From: Actinobacteria bacterium RBG_16_64_13 | GTDB taxonomy: Bacteria > Actinomycetota > Thermoleophilia > RBG-16-64-13 | Direction of reading: 5' to 3' | Length of the DNA: 14,296 nucleotides | NCBI GenBank assembly: GCA_001768675.1 | Contig: MELN01000010.1 | Coordinates: forward strand, 8,768 to 23,063 | Shown: positions 1 to 7,246 of the stretch, piece by piece | How the letters are laid out: each line of letters begins with the position of its first letter | Position numbering within the stretch: position 1 is the stretch's first letter | The notes under the pieces: model-generated | The model's database searches: none | Seen by the model: only the letters and a program-made list of their open reading frames with translations | What the model was told of the DNA's origin: nothing | Translations under genes and position numbers: made by a program

Positions 1-483
1 GAGCTGCTGGAAGCCCCCGACAGTGTCATCCGGCATTGCCGCGCGGTGGCGAAGGTCGGAACGACCTTGGCGGAGGCGCTCGAGCCACACGTGCCGACCC
101 TCGACGTCGAACTGGTGCGCGCCGCCTGTCTGCTCCACGACATGGCCAGAAACAGACCCAAGCACGCGCTCGTCGCGCAGAACCTTCTCTCCAACCTCGG
201 CTTGGGCCGTCTCGGCGCGATCGTGGGCGCGCACATGGTGTTGCCGCCCGAGCAAATGGAGACCTTCACGGTGACGGAGGAGCAATTGCTCTACTTAGCC
301 GATAAGATTGTCATCGACGACAAGGTCGCGGGCATCGAAGCAAGGGCGCAGCGAGTCCTCGCAGCAAGCGGTCAGGATCCCGCGGCAGAGGAGGGAGCGA
401 GGACGAGAATGCAGGTCGCCAAGATCATCAAAGCCCGGGTCGAGACCATCCTTGGCCGGTCCCTCGACGAGGTGCTGACGTGA
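1..483 (+). CDS. HD-domain protein, C-terminal part (5'-truncated by window edge)
   Basis: The frame is open from base 1 and stops with TGA at 481-483, so the true start lies upstream. The visible 160 residues hold an HD-type metal phosphohydrolase domain. A His sits in IRHCRAVA near visible residue 12, and the HD pair is in AACLLHDMARNRPKH near residue 46, followed by a conserved GAHM and a Lys/Asp-rich region ending in DKIVIDDK. Spacing and style match HD domains that are C-terminal to a MobA-like nucleotidyltransferase domain in anaerobes. That fusion is inference here because the N-terminus is missing. HD proteins bind divalent metal and hydrolyse phosphomonoesters or diesters. No signal peptide or membrane segment is visible in this part. 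The stop overlaps the GTG start of the histidine phosphatase gene, so the two phosphatases are probably co-translated. Family confidence is high; function is unknown. Confidence 0.85.
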   Translation, partial: ELLEAPDSVIRHCRAVAKVGTTLAEALEPHVPTLDVELVRAACLLHDMARNRPKHALVAQNLLSNLGLGRLGAIVGAHMVLPPEQMETFTVTEEQLLYLADKIVIDDKVAGIEARAQRVLAASGQDPAAEEGARTRMQVAKIIKARVETILGRSLDEVLT

Positions 484-1154
484 GAACAACGCATATATAC
501 CTGGTGCGCCACACCGAAACGGATCTCCCGGACGGGAGCAAGCGCTTTGTGGGCCAGGCCGACCTCCCCCTCAGCGCCGAAGGTGTCGTGCAGGCACACC
601 GGCTGGCGGAGCGTCTCGGCGCGATCAGCTTTGGGGCCGTCTACAGCAGCGACCTGCGCAGATGCATGACCACGGCCCAGATAATCGGCGAGAAGTCAGG
701 CGTTGGCGCCTACGGAGAAGGCGACCTACGCATCCAACCGGATCCCCGGCTTCGGGAGATCGACACCGGTTTGTGGGAAGGACTCACGTTCGACGAAGCC
801 AGAGTCCGCTATCCCGCGGAGTGCGCCCAGCGCGAGCGCGACGTGGTCGGCTTTCGCTTCCCCGGCGGCGAAAGCTTCCGCGATCTACGCCGGAGGGCCA
901 TGCCGTCCTTCCTCGAGATCGTTGGCCAGCGCGGCGCCAAAGTATTGGTCGTCGGGCACAGGGGGGTCAACCGGATTCTGTTGTGCGAGGCCCTCGGCCT
1001 GCCACTGGACAAGATGTTCTCCATAAACCAGGACTATGGCTCTCTCAGCTTGATTCGAGCCATAGTACGTTCTGACGGCACCCGTGCCTGGGAAGTGACG
1101 ATGCTCCCTGGTTTGGACTCGGCCCCGGATCCCGACCCTAACGAGGCATCTTGA
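480..1154 (+). CDS. Histidine phosphatase (phosphoglycerate mutase-like/CobC-like) family protein
   Basis: 224-residue cytoplasmic protein. The GTG start at 480 overlaps the previous stop (GTGA), which decides the start. The phosphohistidine motif RHTE is at residues 10-13 (H11 accepts the phosphate). SSDLRR follows (R60), then LREIDTGLWEG (about 91-101), which carries the acid loop, and VVGHRGVNR with the second catalytic His at 160. Length and motif order fit the broad histidine phosphatase clan 1, and the region around LWEG resembles alpha-ribazole phosphatase (CobC) and small-metabolite phosphatases. No cobalamin genes are visible nearby, so CobC is not assigned. Its partner is the HD protein directly upstream. 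Its end overlaps the convergent gene on the other strand by 17 nt, so the two transcripts are complementary at their 3' ends. Family is certain; substrate is unknown. Confidence 0.92.
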   Translation: MRTTHIYLVRHTETDLPDGSKRFVGQADLPLSAEGVVQAHRLAERLGAISFGAVYSSDLRRCMTTAQIIGEKSGVGAYGEGDLRIQPDPRLREIDTGLWEGLTFDEARVRYPAECAQRERDVVGFRFPGGESFRDLRRRAMPSFLEIVGQRGAKVLVVGHRGVNRILLCEALGLPLDKMFSINQDYGSLSLIRAIVRSDGTRAWEVTMLPGLDSAPDPDPNEAS

Positions 1155-1608
1155 GCAGCTCGACGTCGGTGATCCAGATCTTGCCCCGCCCCTCGACGGC
1201 CAGGTTCAACTTGATAAGGTCGGGTCGCTGGCCTTTCTTCAGGCGGAACGGGGTCTCATGGGACGTCCATGCGGTGGTGCCTTTCAGCGGCTGATTCAGC
1301 CCCCGCGAGAAAAACTCACCCCGGCCAGGGAACCGGCACCACATCTCCAGGAACGCCCGGCCCTTCAGGTCCTCCGACTTCAAGCTCGCGCGGTACGTCA
1401 GCAGGCACTGCTCCACCTCGGCGTCGGGCGCCGCGACCTCGAACAGCCGGACTACCTGGTCTTCCTTGGCCTCGACCAGCCAAGCGGCGCCCTCGACCGT
1501 GATGGTGTCACGGCTCAGAGTGGCGTCGGCCGTGCCGAACCGGCGGATGACGCTGGGAATCCTGTCCTTCTTGTTCTGGAGAAGAATATCAGCCAGCCAG
1601 TTGCTCAT
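1138..1608 (-). CDS. Conserved-looking protein of unknown function, possible beta-sandwich domain
   Basis: 156 residues, ATG start with a good ribosome binding site (AGGAGGG ending 7 nt upstream). There is no signal peptide or membrane helix, so it is probably cytoplasmic. The N-terminal third (about 1-40) is short and charged. Residues about 41-156 alternate short hydrophobic strands. The end has the pattern W89-C-R-F-P-G-R-G-E-F-F-S-R-G, then ETPFRLKKGQRPDLIKLNLAVEGRGKIWITDVELL. That ending, with a strand closing on W-I-x-D-V, resembles the last strands of carbohydrate-binding jelly-roll domains, but this is only a shape resemblance and no ligand can be assigned. It is the second gene of an operon, 35 nt after the Ldh_2-family dehydrogenase. 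Its 3' end overlaps the convergent histidine phosphatase gene. GC-rich third positions fit real coding. I do not recognise a named family. Confidence 0.8.
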   Translation of the reverse strand: MSNWLADILLQNKKDRIPSVIRRFGTADATLSRDTITVEGAAWLVEAKEDQVVRLFEVAAPDAEVEQCLLTYRASLKSEDLKGRAFLEMWCRFPGRGEFFSRGLNQPLKGTTAWTSHETPFRLKKGQRPDLIKLNLAVEGRGKIWITDVELLKMPR

Positions 1609-1643
1609 GTGCCCGCCCTCCTAGTCGCGCTGCTTCGGTCACC

Positions 1644-2756
1644 CTACTCGAACAGGAACGTGTACGGCAGCTTGAGCTCGTCGCGCATGGCAATGAGCTC
1701 CCGCCGAAGGCCGGCATCGACCGGCGCCCCCTTGTCTCTCCGGTCCTGCCAGGCGAGGTACTCCTTCTCACCGCAGGTGTAGATACGGTCCTTGCCGGGA
1801 GCTTTGGTCGACGCGCGGAGGGCGCGCAGGATATCGCCGGTGGTCTTCTTGAAGTCCTCCACATCGGTGAAGCAGTCGATATCGATGGCCAGGAAAAAGT
1901 GCCCGATGGGAATGGGGATGTCCTTACCCTGCTCGTCCTTGCCCCCGAGCTGCTTCAAGTAGGCTCCTTGCGACAGAGCCGCCGACAAGATCTCGACGAC
2001 CGTGGCGAAGCCATAGCCCTTGTAGCCCCCCGTCTCCTCGGTGAGGCCGCCTATCGGGGCCAGCGCGGCCGTGCCCTTGACCAGGTCTTTCAGGATCTGA
2101 ACCGAGTCGGTGGACGATCTGCCCTCTCGGTCGATGACCAGGCCTTCCGGGCAATCCTTGCCCTCACGCGCCCACTGCTCGATCTTGCCCCTCTGGATGA
2201 CCGAGGTCGCGTAGTCGTTGGTGAAAGGGAAGTCCTCGTCGGTGGGCATGGCGAAGACCAGCGGATTGGTGCCGAGCATGTTGTCCACCCCGTGGGTGGG
2301 GGCGATGGAGGGGCGCGCGTTGGTGCCCGTCAGCCCGACCATGCCGGCGTCCACAGCCATCAGCGGGTAGTAGGCGGCGAAGCCGTAGTGGGTGGAGTTC
2401 CGCGCGACCACCATGCCCAGACCATGCTCCCGCGCTTTGTCGATGGCCATCTGCATGCAGCGCTTGCCGATGACCATGCCCATGCCATCGTGACCGTCGA
2501 CCACAGCCGTGGCCTTGCGGTCCCGCACCACCTCGAACTCTGTGACCGGCTTCTGGATGCCGCCCTTGACTATGCGGTCGTAGTAGATGGGCTTGAGCCT
2601 GCCGACGCCGTGGGAGTCGATGCCGCGCTTGTCGGCGTCGATGAGAACCTCAGCGCATATGCGAGCATCGGCTTCGGGTACGCCCACGCCCTTGAACACG
2701 TCCACCATGAAGGCTTCCAGAAGATCGAACGGCACCCATACACGGTCCTCGGTCAC
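1644..2756 (-). CDS. Malate/L-lactate dehydrogenase family (Ldh_2) NAD(P)-dependent oxidoreductase
   Basis: 370 residues, close to the usual 330-370 of the Ldh_2 family (malate, L-sulfolactate, ureidoglycolate and 2,3-diketogulonate dehydrogenases). These interconvert a 2-hydroxy acid and a 2-keto acid with NAD(P) in the cytoplasm. The frame is open to 2861, but the start is placed at GTG 2756. An AGAGGAG ribosome binding site lies 6 nt upstream of it, and the protein then begins with the expected VWVPFDLLEAFMVDVFKGVGVPEADA helix. Family motifs are RGIDSHGVGRL (about 44-54), NSTHYGFAAYYPLMA (120-134, with the conserved His at 123), GTNARPSIAPTHG and the GTNPLVFAMPT region. The late ETGGYKGYGFATVVEILSAALSQGAY block is also typical. 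It is the first gene of an operon with the 156-residue protein. Divergence from the FAD oxidoreductase leaves 95 bp that must hold both promoters. Substrate is unknown. Confidence 0.93.
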   Translation of the reverse strand: MTEDRVWVPFDLLEAFMVDVFKGVGVPEADARICAEVLIDADKRGIDSHGVGRLKPIYYDRIVKGGIQKPVTEFEVVRDRKATAVVDGHDGMGMVIGKRCMQMAIDKAREHGLGMVVARNSTHYGFAAYYPLMAVDAGMVGLTGTNARPSIAPTHGVDNMLGTNPLVFAMPTDEDFPFTNDYATSVIQRGKIEQWAREGKDCPEGLVIDREGRSSTDSVQILKDLVKGTAALAPIGGLTEETGGYKGYGFATVVEILSAALSQGAYLKQLGGKDEQGKDIPIPIGHFFLAIDIDCFTDVEDFKKTTGDILRALRASTKAPGKDRIYTCGEKEYLAWQDRRDKGAPVDAGLRRELIAMRDELKLPYTFLFE

Positions 2757-2851
2757 ATCACGCTCCTCTCTCTGACGAGGGGTTTCGTCCGCCAACGTCG
2801 AAAGACTTTCCAGCCCCAATACAGTAACAGACTGGTAGGTGTGTTGACCCC

Positions 2852-4432
2852 ATGAGCGCAAAGACGGACTACGACGCGATCGTCATAGGCGCGGGACTCG
2901 CCGGCCTCACCTGTGCCGCCTACCTCGCCAAAGCAGGCAAGCGCGTGGTGGTCCTTGAGCAACACACCCGCCCAGGCGGTCTGTGGGCGTCTTTCTCGCG
3001 ACGGGGTGCCATCTTCGACATCTCCACCCACTGGGTTACCGAACCGCAGACATTGAATCGCATGCTCGAAGAACTGGGTACCGCGCCGGTCAACTTCGTC
3101 CACTTGGAGCACCTTGGCCGGTATGTGGGGCCCCCAGCTTCCCCCGGTTCGGCCGGGACCGCGGCGAATCCCCCGCTGCCGCCGGCGGCTGCGGCCTCTC
3201 CCTCCTGGGACATCCTGGTGGGGCCCGACATCGGAGCTTTCAAAGAGAGCGTCCGCGCTTCCTTCCCCACCGTGGACGAGAAGGCGCTCGCCAGACTGGT
3301 GTCCACGGCCCTTAGGCTCAGCCGCATGCTGGACTCTTTGCCGGTGTTCTCGAGTGAGCTCGCCTCCGTCTGGTCGCGGATGAAGGCCGGTTTGTCCGTG
3401 CTGCCGCACCTGCCCAGACTCAGCCGCCTCGGCCGCCTGCCCGCCGAGAAGTTCTTCGAACGCCTATTTCCGGGAGACGAGCTCAAGGGTCTCCGCGCGG
3501 CTCTCTACACATTTGCGCCCATCCCAGAGATGCCTGCCATCGGTCAGCTTGCCATCCTTGGTATCGGGCTTCGGGGCAAGCTCTACTCGCCACGAGGGGG
3601 AGCGCAAGTCCTGGCCGATGCTTTCGCCCAAGCCGCATCGAGCAACGGCGCGGAGATCAGATATTCCCAACACGTGGTGTCGATCTTGACCGAGGGGAAA
3701 GAGGTACGGGGTGTCATCCTGGCAGATGGCGGCGAGGTGCGCGCTTCCTCAGTGGTATCCGCGGGCGACGCCAAGCGGACGTTCTACCGGCTGCTGGGCA
3801 GCCATCGGGTGCCCGAATCGTACCTGAAGCTGCTCGAGGCACAGCCCGTGTCGGAGCCGTACGTCCTCATCTCGCTGGTCACGACTCTCGACCCGGCCGT
3901 ACTTGGATTCGACGGGACCGACGTGTTCGTCTGCCCGTCCACCGACGTGCTTCGCGCTTTCGAGTCCAAGGAACCGGAGGACTGCTTCTTTCTTCTGGCC
4001 TTTCCTCAATACTCTGAACTGGGGACCGATCGCGCCCTCCGTGCCCTGCAGATCGTCGTACCCGCCGGTTTCGCATGGGAGGATCACTGGAAGACTTCAC
4101 CCACCCCCGAGCGTGGGCCTGCCTATCGCGCCCTCAAGCAAGAGTTCGCCGGCAAGATCATCGCGCGCGCCCAGGAATACGTGCCCAGGCTCTCTTCGCA
4201 TCTCGAAGTGGTGGACGTGTCCACGCCCATAAGCCTGTACCGTTACACGATGAACACCGAGGGGGCCCCGGTAGGTTGGCACTACAAGAGCCGGCGGCGA
4301 TGGAAACAGCGAGTCCCGTTCCTCCACGGGCTCTACCAGGCCGGCCATTGGGTGGGACCGTCGGGCGCGCTACCCGTGACCCGCTCAGGCAAGTGGGCCG
4401 CCGAACTGGTCCTCCGCGACAAGCGCCAGTGA
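2852..4432 (+). CDS. FAD-dependent oxidoreductase, phytoene desaturase/carotenoid isomerase-like (CrtI-type fold)
   Basis: 526 residues with an N-terminal dinucleotide-binding fold. The DAIVIGAGLAGLTCAAYLAKAG segment (about 8-29) carries GxGxxG, and Glu36 at the end of the second strand would bind the ribose. PGGLWASF (41-48) is the usual flavin loop. The middle region GGAQVLADAFAQAASSNGAEIRYSQHVVSI and the following VVSAGD give the classic CrtI/CrtISO pattern. The C-terminal LYQAGHWVGPSGALPVTRSGKWAAELVL closes the FAD site. Such enzymes do flavin-dependent desaturation, isomerisation or retinol saturation. No other carotenoid gene is nearby, so a pigment role is not assigned. A Pro/Ala/Gly-rich insert at about 94-118 interrupts the fold at a surface loop. 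The start has only a weak upstream GGTAGGTG, but it fits the family N-terminus. The gene stands alone on + and is followed at once by a large inverted repeat. Confidence 0.92.
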   Translation: MSAKTDYDAIVIGAGLAGLTCAAYLAKAGKRVVVLEQHTRPGGLWASFSRRGAIFDISTHWVTEPQTLNRMLEELGTAPVNFVHLEHLGRYVGPPASPGSAGTAANPPLPPAAAASPSWDILVGPDIGAFKESVRASFPTVDEKALARLVSTALRLSRMLDSLPVFSSELASVWSRMKAGLSVLPHLPRLSRLGRLPAEKFFERLFPGDELKGLRAALYTFAPIPEMPAIGQLAILGIGLRGKLYSPRGGAQVLADAFAQAASSNGAEIRYSQHVVSILTEGKEVRGVILADGGEVRASSVVSAGDAKRTFYRLLGSHRVPESYLKLLEAQPVSEPYVLISLVTTLDPAVLGFDGTDVFVCPSTDVLRAFESKEPEDCFFLLAFPQYSELGTDRALRALQIVVPAGFAWEDHWKTSPTPERGPAYRALKQEFAGKIIARAQEYVPRLSSHLEVVDVSTPISLYRYTMNTEGAPVGWHYKSRRRWKQRVPFLHGLYQAGHWVGPSGALPVTRSGKWAAELVLRDKRQ

Positions 4433-4515
4433 CACCAAGCGGGGGTGAGGAGGTCTGCCTCGAGCACTGCGGAGTACCGCAAAGCTCTCCCCAAACCCCC
4501 TCACCCCCCTTGGTG
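4433..4515. repeat. Long imperfect inverted repeat, possible bidirectional terminator or small palindromic element
   Basis: It begins on the base after the stop codon of the FAD oxidoreductase. The left arm 4433-4450 pairs with the right arm 4499-4515 over 17 bp, with a single bulged C at 4440. The 48-nt loop contains a second perfect hairpin: TGCGG at 4468-4472, CCGCA at 4477-4481, with a 4-nt AGTA loop. No T-run follows on either strand. Position between two convergent genes favours transcription termination in both directions. A small non-autonomous palindromic element is the alternative; I see no clear target-site duplication. The pairing is read directly from the sequence; the role is inference. 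Confidence 0.6.
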
Positions 4516-4678
4516 GACCCCGACTCGGTCAGTGCAGCGCCGCCACCCCCCGGCGTCCCGCAGACTGGGTTGGGACACAATGCCGAACGCGCTCGCCGCG
4601 CTTCGCTCAGCCTCGCTTCGAGCCCTCGCCGACCGCCCCCTGCGCCGCCAGCCGCTCGCTCGCGCATCGCGGGGACGG
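4516..4678. other. Non-coding convergent gap, GC-rich, no gene seen
   Basis: The 163 bp between the inverted repeat and the thioesterase stop are very C-rich on + and hold no supported gene. Open frames across it (for example 4445-4702 on +) have no ribosome binding site and a low-complexity Arg/Ala/Pro-rich product. The part at 4585-4665 is made of loosely repeated CGCTTCG/CGCTCG words. A weak 5-bp stem (4671-4675 with 4686-4690) overlaps the stop of the thioesterase gene. Confidence 0.55.
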
Positions 4679-5191
4679 TTACGCTTCCCCTCCCAGGTCT
4701 AGCTCTGCCGGCAGCGGCAGCTCGTCCGCGAACCATTCTGTTTGGCTGAACTCGGTGGTCGCGACCGCGTCGATGGGCAGCTTGAGGTACTTGCCGTGCG
4801 CGTTTGCGGCGATACTCCCGTCCTCCAGTACGATCTCCCCCGTCCCCTCGAAGATGCGGCTCGAATCGCGGGTGATCCGGCCGATCGCCCTGATCTCCCG
4901 GTCCAGTGGCACCGGCTTGCGGAACTTCACGGTGAACTCCACGGTGACACCCCAGGCGTCCGAGTGAGCGAGGTTGATCGCCCGCCCGATGGTCTCGTCC
5001 AGAATGGCGGATACCAGACCGCCATGCAGACGGCCGGGGTAGCCCTGATGTTGCTGTCCCGTCTGGAAGACGCCCGCCAGCTCCCCGCCCTCGAGCTCGA
5101 AGAAGCGGCCCTTCAGTCCCGCGGGATTCTCGACCCCGCAGACCAGGCACATGCGGCTGACTTTCTGAGCGGCTTTGACCCCGCGTTTCAT
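4679..5191 (-). CDS. PaaI-type hotdog-fold thioesterase
   Basis: 170 residues, ATG start with a GGGAGG ribosome binding site about 5 nt upstream. The PaaI/YbgC-like hotdog fold is seen as QQHQGYPGRLHGGLVSAILDETIGRAI (about 46-72). There the HGG turn and the long helix with D65/E66 supply the usual catalytic region. WGVTVEFTVKFRKPVPLDREI follows as the central strands. The N-terminal MCLVCGVENPAGL (14-26, Cys15 and Cys18) is a common cap in this subgroup. These enzymes hydrolyse acyl-CoA thioesters in the cytoplasm. Length is slightly above the usual 130-160 because of a C-terminal tail. It is the last gene of the AKR-SDR-thioesterase operon, 40 nt after the SDR gene. That gap contains a 5-bp hairpin (AGGGC 5221-5225 with GCCCT 5229-5233). 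Context suggests release of a CoA product from the pathway run by the two reductases; the substrate is unknown. Confidence 0.9.
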   Translation of the reverse strand: MKRGVKAAQKVSRMCLVCGVENPAGLKGRFFELEGGELAGVFQTGQQHQGYPGRLHGGLVSAILDETIGRAINLAHSDAWGVTVEFTVKFRKPVPLDREIRAIGRITRDSSRIFEGTGEIVLEDGSIAANAHGKYLKLPIDAVATTEFSQTEWFADELPLPAELDLGGEA

Positions 5192-5231
5192 GCGAGCCTC
5201 CCGGATTGGACCTGAAGCGCAGGGCCGCGCC

Positions 5232-6035
5232 CTAGTGGAAGTTGAGCCCCCCGTCGACCAGCAGCGTCTGGCCGCTCATGAAGTCGCTGTCGGCCGAGGC
5301 AAGGAAGAACGCGGGTCCGGCCAGATCGTCGGCCAGTTCGTTCCGCTCGGTGAGGCACTGGCCCTCGCGGATGTGCTCGGCCATGCCGCCGACTCCCGGC
5401 TGGTCGAGGTTGGTGGCGGTCAAGGTGAAGCCCGGAGCCAATGCATTCACCCGTATGCCTTCGGGCCCCAACGCCCGCGCCAGGGAGCGCGTGAAGCCGA
5501 TGACCCCGCCCTTGCTCGACACATAGGGCACGAGCGTCCCCACGCCTTCCCACAAGGTCGACGAGCTGATGTTGATGATCTTCCCGTAGCCCAGGGGCTT
5601 CATGTAGGGGTGGACCGCCCGGGCGCAGAACCACATGCCGCGCAGATTCACGCTGAGGATGTGGTCCCATTCCTCAGTGGTCCACTCGTCGAACGGTCGC
5701 GGTGGGTACGCGGAGACGGGGCCTTTGAACGTGGCGGCGTTGTTCACCAGGATGTCGATGCGACCGCCGAAGGCCTGAGCTAGCGTCCCGGCCGCAGCTT
5801 CACACTGGTCGAAAACGGCGATGTCGCAGGCGATGGCCATGGCTTCGCCCCCGGTCATCACGATCTCTTCGGCCACCAAGCCGGCCCCTGCAACATCGAT
5901 GTCGAGCACACCCACCTTCGCGCCCTCCGCCCCAAAACGCAACGCGATTGACCTGCCGATACTGTTCGTGCCGCTCGCACCGGTGATGAGGGCCACTTTC
6001 CCCTCCAGGCGCCGCGGTATCCCGGCGACTTGCAT
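5232..6035 (-). CDS. Short-chain dehydrogenase/reductase (SDR, FabG-like)
   Basis: 267-residue classical SDR that oxidises or reduces an alcohol/ketone with NAD(P) in the cytoplasm. The cofactor motif is TGASGTNSIG (18-27), two residues longer than the usual TGxxxGxG. NNA is at 98-100, the active-site Asn in LSVN130, Ser in INISSS (157-159), and YVSSK has Tyr171 and Lys175. PGF at 201-203 and the C-terminal MSGQTLLVDGGLNF are typical. The start is debatable. AAGGAG at 6047-6042 lies 6 nt before ATG 6035, which I chose. ATG 6038 is only 3 nt from it. A GTG at 6053 would overlap the stop of the upstream aldo/keto reductase gene and add six residues. All options leave it tightly coupled to that gene. 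The sequence does not separate FabG-type ketoacyl reductase from the many catabolic SDRs; the operon context favours the latter. Confidence 0.92.
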   Translation of the reverse strand: MQVAGIPRRLEGKVALITGASGTNSIGRSIALRFGAEGAKVGVLDIDVAGAGLVAEEIVMTGGEAMAIACDIAVFDQCEAAAGTLAQAFGGRIDILVNNAATFKGPVSAYPPRPFDEWTTEEWDHILSVNLRGMWFCARAVHPYMKPLGYGKIINISSSTLWEGVGTLVPYVSSKGGVIGFTRSLARALGPEGIRVNALAPGFTLTATNLDQPGVGGMAEHIREGQCLTERNELADDLAGPAFFLASADSDFMSGQTLLVDGGLNFH

Positions 6036-6049
6036 CATGCGCTCCTTAC

Positions 6050-7210
6050 TCACTCTTCCAAGATGCTCGCGGCTTTCGCCAGCTCTTCGATGATCTTGAT
6101 CTTCTGGGGGCAGGCGTCCTCACACTGCCCGCACTCCACGCACGCGGTCGCCGGTGCGGTGAAACCTGCCTTCACCCCGAAGTCGTAACCAATGCGCTCG
6201 GACTCCAGATCTTCAAACAGGGCCGCGTTGTTGACCGCCAAGAAGACGAGAGGGATCTCTATCTTCTGAGGACAAGGCAGGCAGTAGCGGCACTCGGTGC
6301 AGTCCACCGCCGTCCGCGTGCGAAACGCCTCGCGTACCCGCCCAATGAGTGTGTGCTCTTCAGGGCTCAACAGACCCACCCGGCCGCGGCCGGCCAACTC
6401 CACGTTCTCCACTACCTGCTCCATGTCGCTCATACCGCTGAGGAGGCTGCTCACCCTGGGATCGTCCCAGATGAAGTCCAGCGCCCATTCCACGTGCGAA
6501 CGCGCGACCGGAGCCGTGTCCCACAAAGCCTGGACGTCGGCCGGGGCCCGGCCGGCCAGGCGGCCGCCCTTGAGAGGCTCCATGACGATCACCGCCAAGC
6601 CTTTTTCGGCAGCGTAAGCCAGACCGGCCGCACCTGCCTGGAAGTTCACATCCATGTAGTTGTACTGGATCTGGCAGAAGTCCCAGGCGTAACCGTCCAC
6701 GATCGGGGCAAAAGCCGGAGCCTCGTCGTGGTACGAGAACCCGGCGTAGCGGATCCTCCCATCCGCCTTGGCCGCTTCGAGAAACTCGGCGACGCCCAAT
6801 TCCGCCATCTTGGGCCACATCTTGCCGTTCAAACCGTGCAGGAGGTAGCAGTCGATGTGATCGGTCCGCAGTCGCTCCAATTGACCGTCGAGCAACCTGT
6901 CCATGTCCGCGCGCGATTCAGTCAACCAGACCGGGAGCTTGGTGGCGAGCAGCACCCTTTCCCGATAGCCTCCCGCAAGCGCCTTCCCTAGGAAGGGTTC
7001 GCTGTTGCCAGGGGCGTCGAAAGCGGCTCCGTGGTAGGGGAACGCCGTGTCGACGTAGTTGACCCCGTTCTCAATAGCGTAGTGCAGCATTTGCGTGGCG
7101 AGAGGAACGTCTATCCGGTCTCGGTGCCCGTCGACCACGGGGAGTCGCATAGCACCGAAACCGAGGGCCGAGACCTGTTCCCCGGTCCGGCCGAACGGGC
7201 GATAAAGCAT
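6050..7210 (-). CDS. Aldo/keto reductase with C-terminal bis-4Fe-4S ferredoxin-type domain
   Basis: 386 residues. Residues about 1-280 form an aldo/keto reductase barrel that starts FGRTGEQVSALGFGAMRLP. Its catalytic tetrad is visible as D54, Y59, K91 and H125. The C-terminal about 90 residues carry Cys304-307-310-313 followed by Pro (CTECRYCLPCP) and Cys357-360-363-367 (CVECGQCEDACP). This is the standard tail of the iron-sulfur AKR group found mostly in anaerobes. The tail suggests electron exchange with a ferredoxin or an internal electron path, in addition to NAD(P)H chemistry. The ATG start has AAAGGA 5 nt upstream. It is the first well-supported gene of the operon AKR-SDR-thioesterase; its TGA lies at the SDR start region with overlapping GTGA. 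The large gap upstream (7211-7489) should contain its promoter. Family is certain; substrate is unknown. Confidence 0.95.
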   Translation of the reverse strand: MLYRPFGRTGEQVSALGFGAMRLPVVDGHRDRIDVPLATQMLHYAIENGVNYVDTAFPYHGAAFDAPGNSEPFLGKALAGGYRERVLLATKLPVWLTESRADMDRLLDGQLERLRTDHIDCYLLHGLNGKMWPKMAELGVAEFLEAAKADGRIRYAGFSYHDEAPAFAPIVDGYAWDFCQIQYNYMDVNFQAGAAGLAYAAEKGLAVIVMEPLKGGRLAGRAPADVQALWDTAPVARSHVEWALDFIWDDPRVSSLLSGMSDMEQVVENVELAGRGRVGLLSPEEHTLIGRVREAFRTRTAVDCTECRYCLPCPQKIEIPLVFLAVNNAALFEDLESERIGYDFGVKAGFTAPATACVECGQCEDACPQKIKIIEELAKAASILEE

Positions 7211-7246
7211 GTGAGTCCTTTCGAAGTGATCCGCCGCTTCCTGCTC

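Noticed and set aside
1899..2855. 318-codon open frame on + opposite the Ldh_2 gene
   Set aside because: It is the antisense of a strongly conserved family gene, has no ribosome binding site and yields a His/Val/Gly-rich product typical of high-GC shadow frames.
4585..4665. Repeated CGCTTCG/CGCTCG words, considered as a REP or CRISPR-like array
   Set aside because: The units vary in length and spacing and have no spacer pattern; this looks like C-rich low complexity only.
4158..5150. 330-codon open frame on - across the FAD gene, the gap and the thioesterase gene
   Set aside because: Arg/Gly/Pro-rich low-complexity translation; it conflicts with two well-supported genes and a stable inverted repeat.
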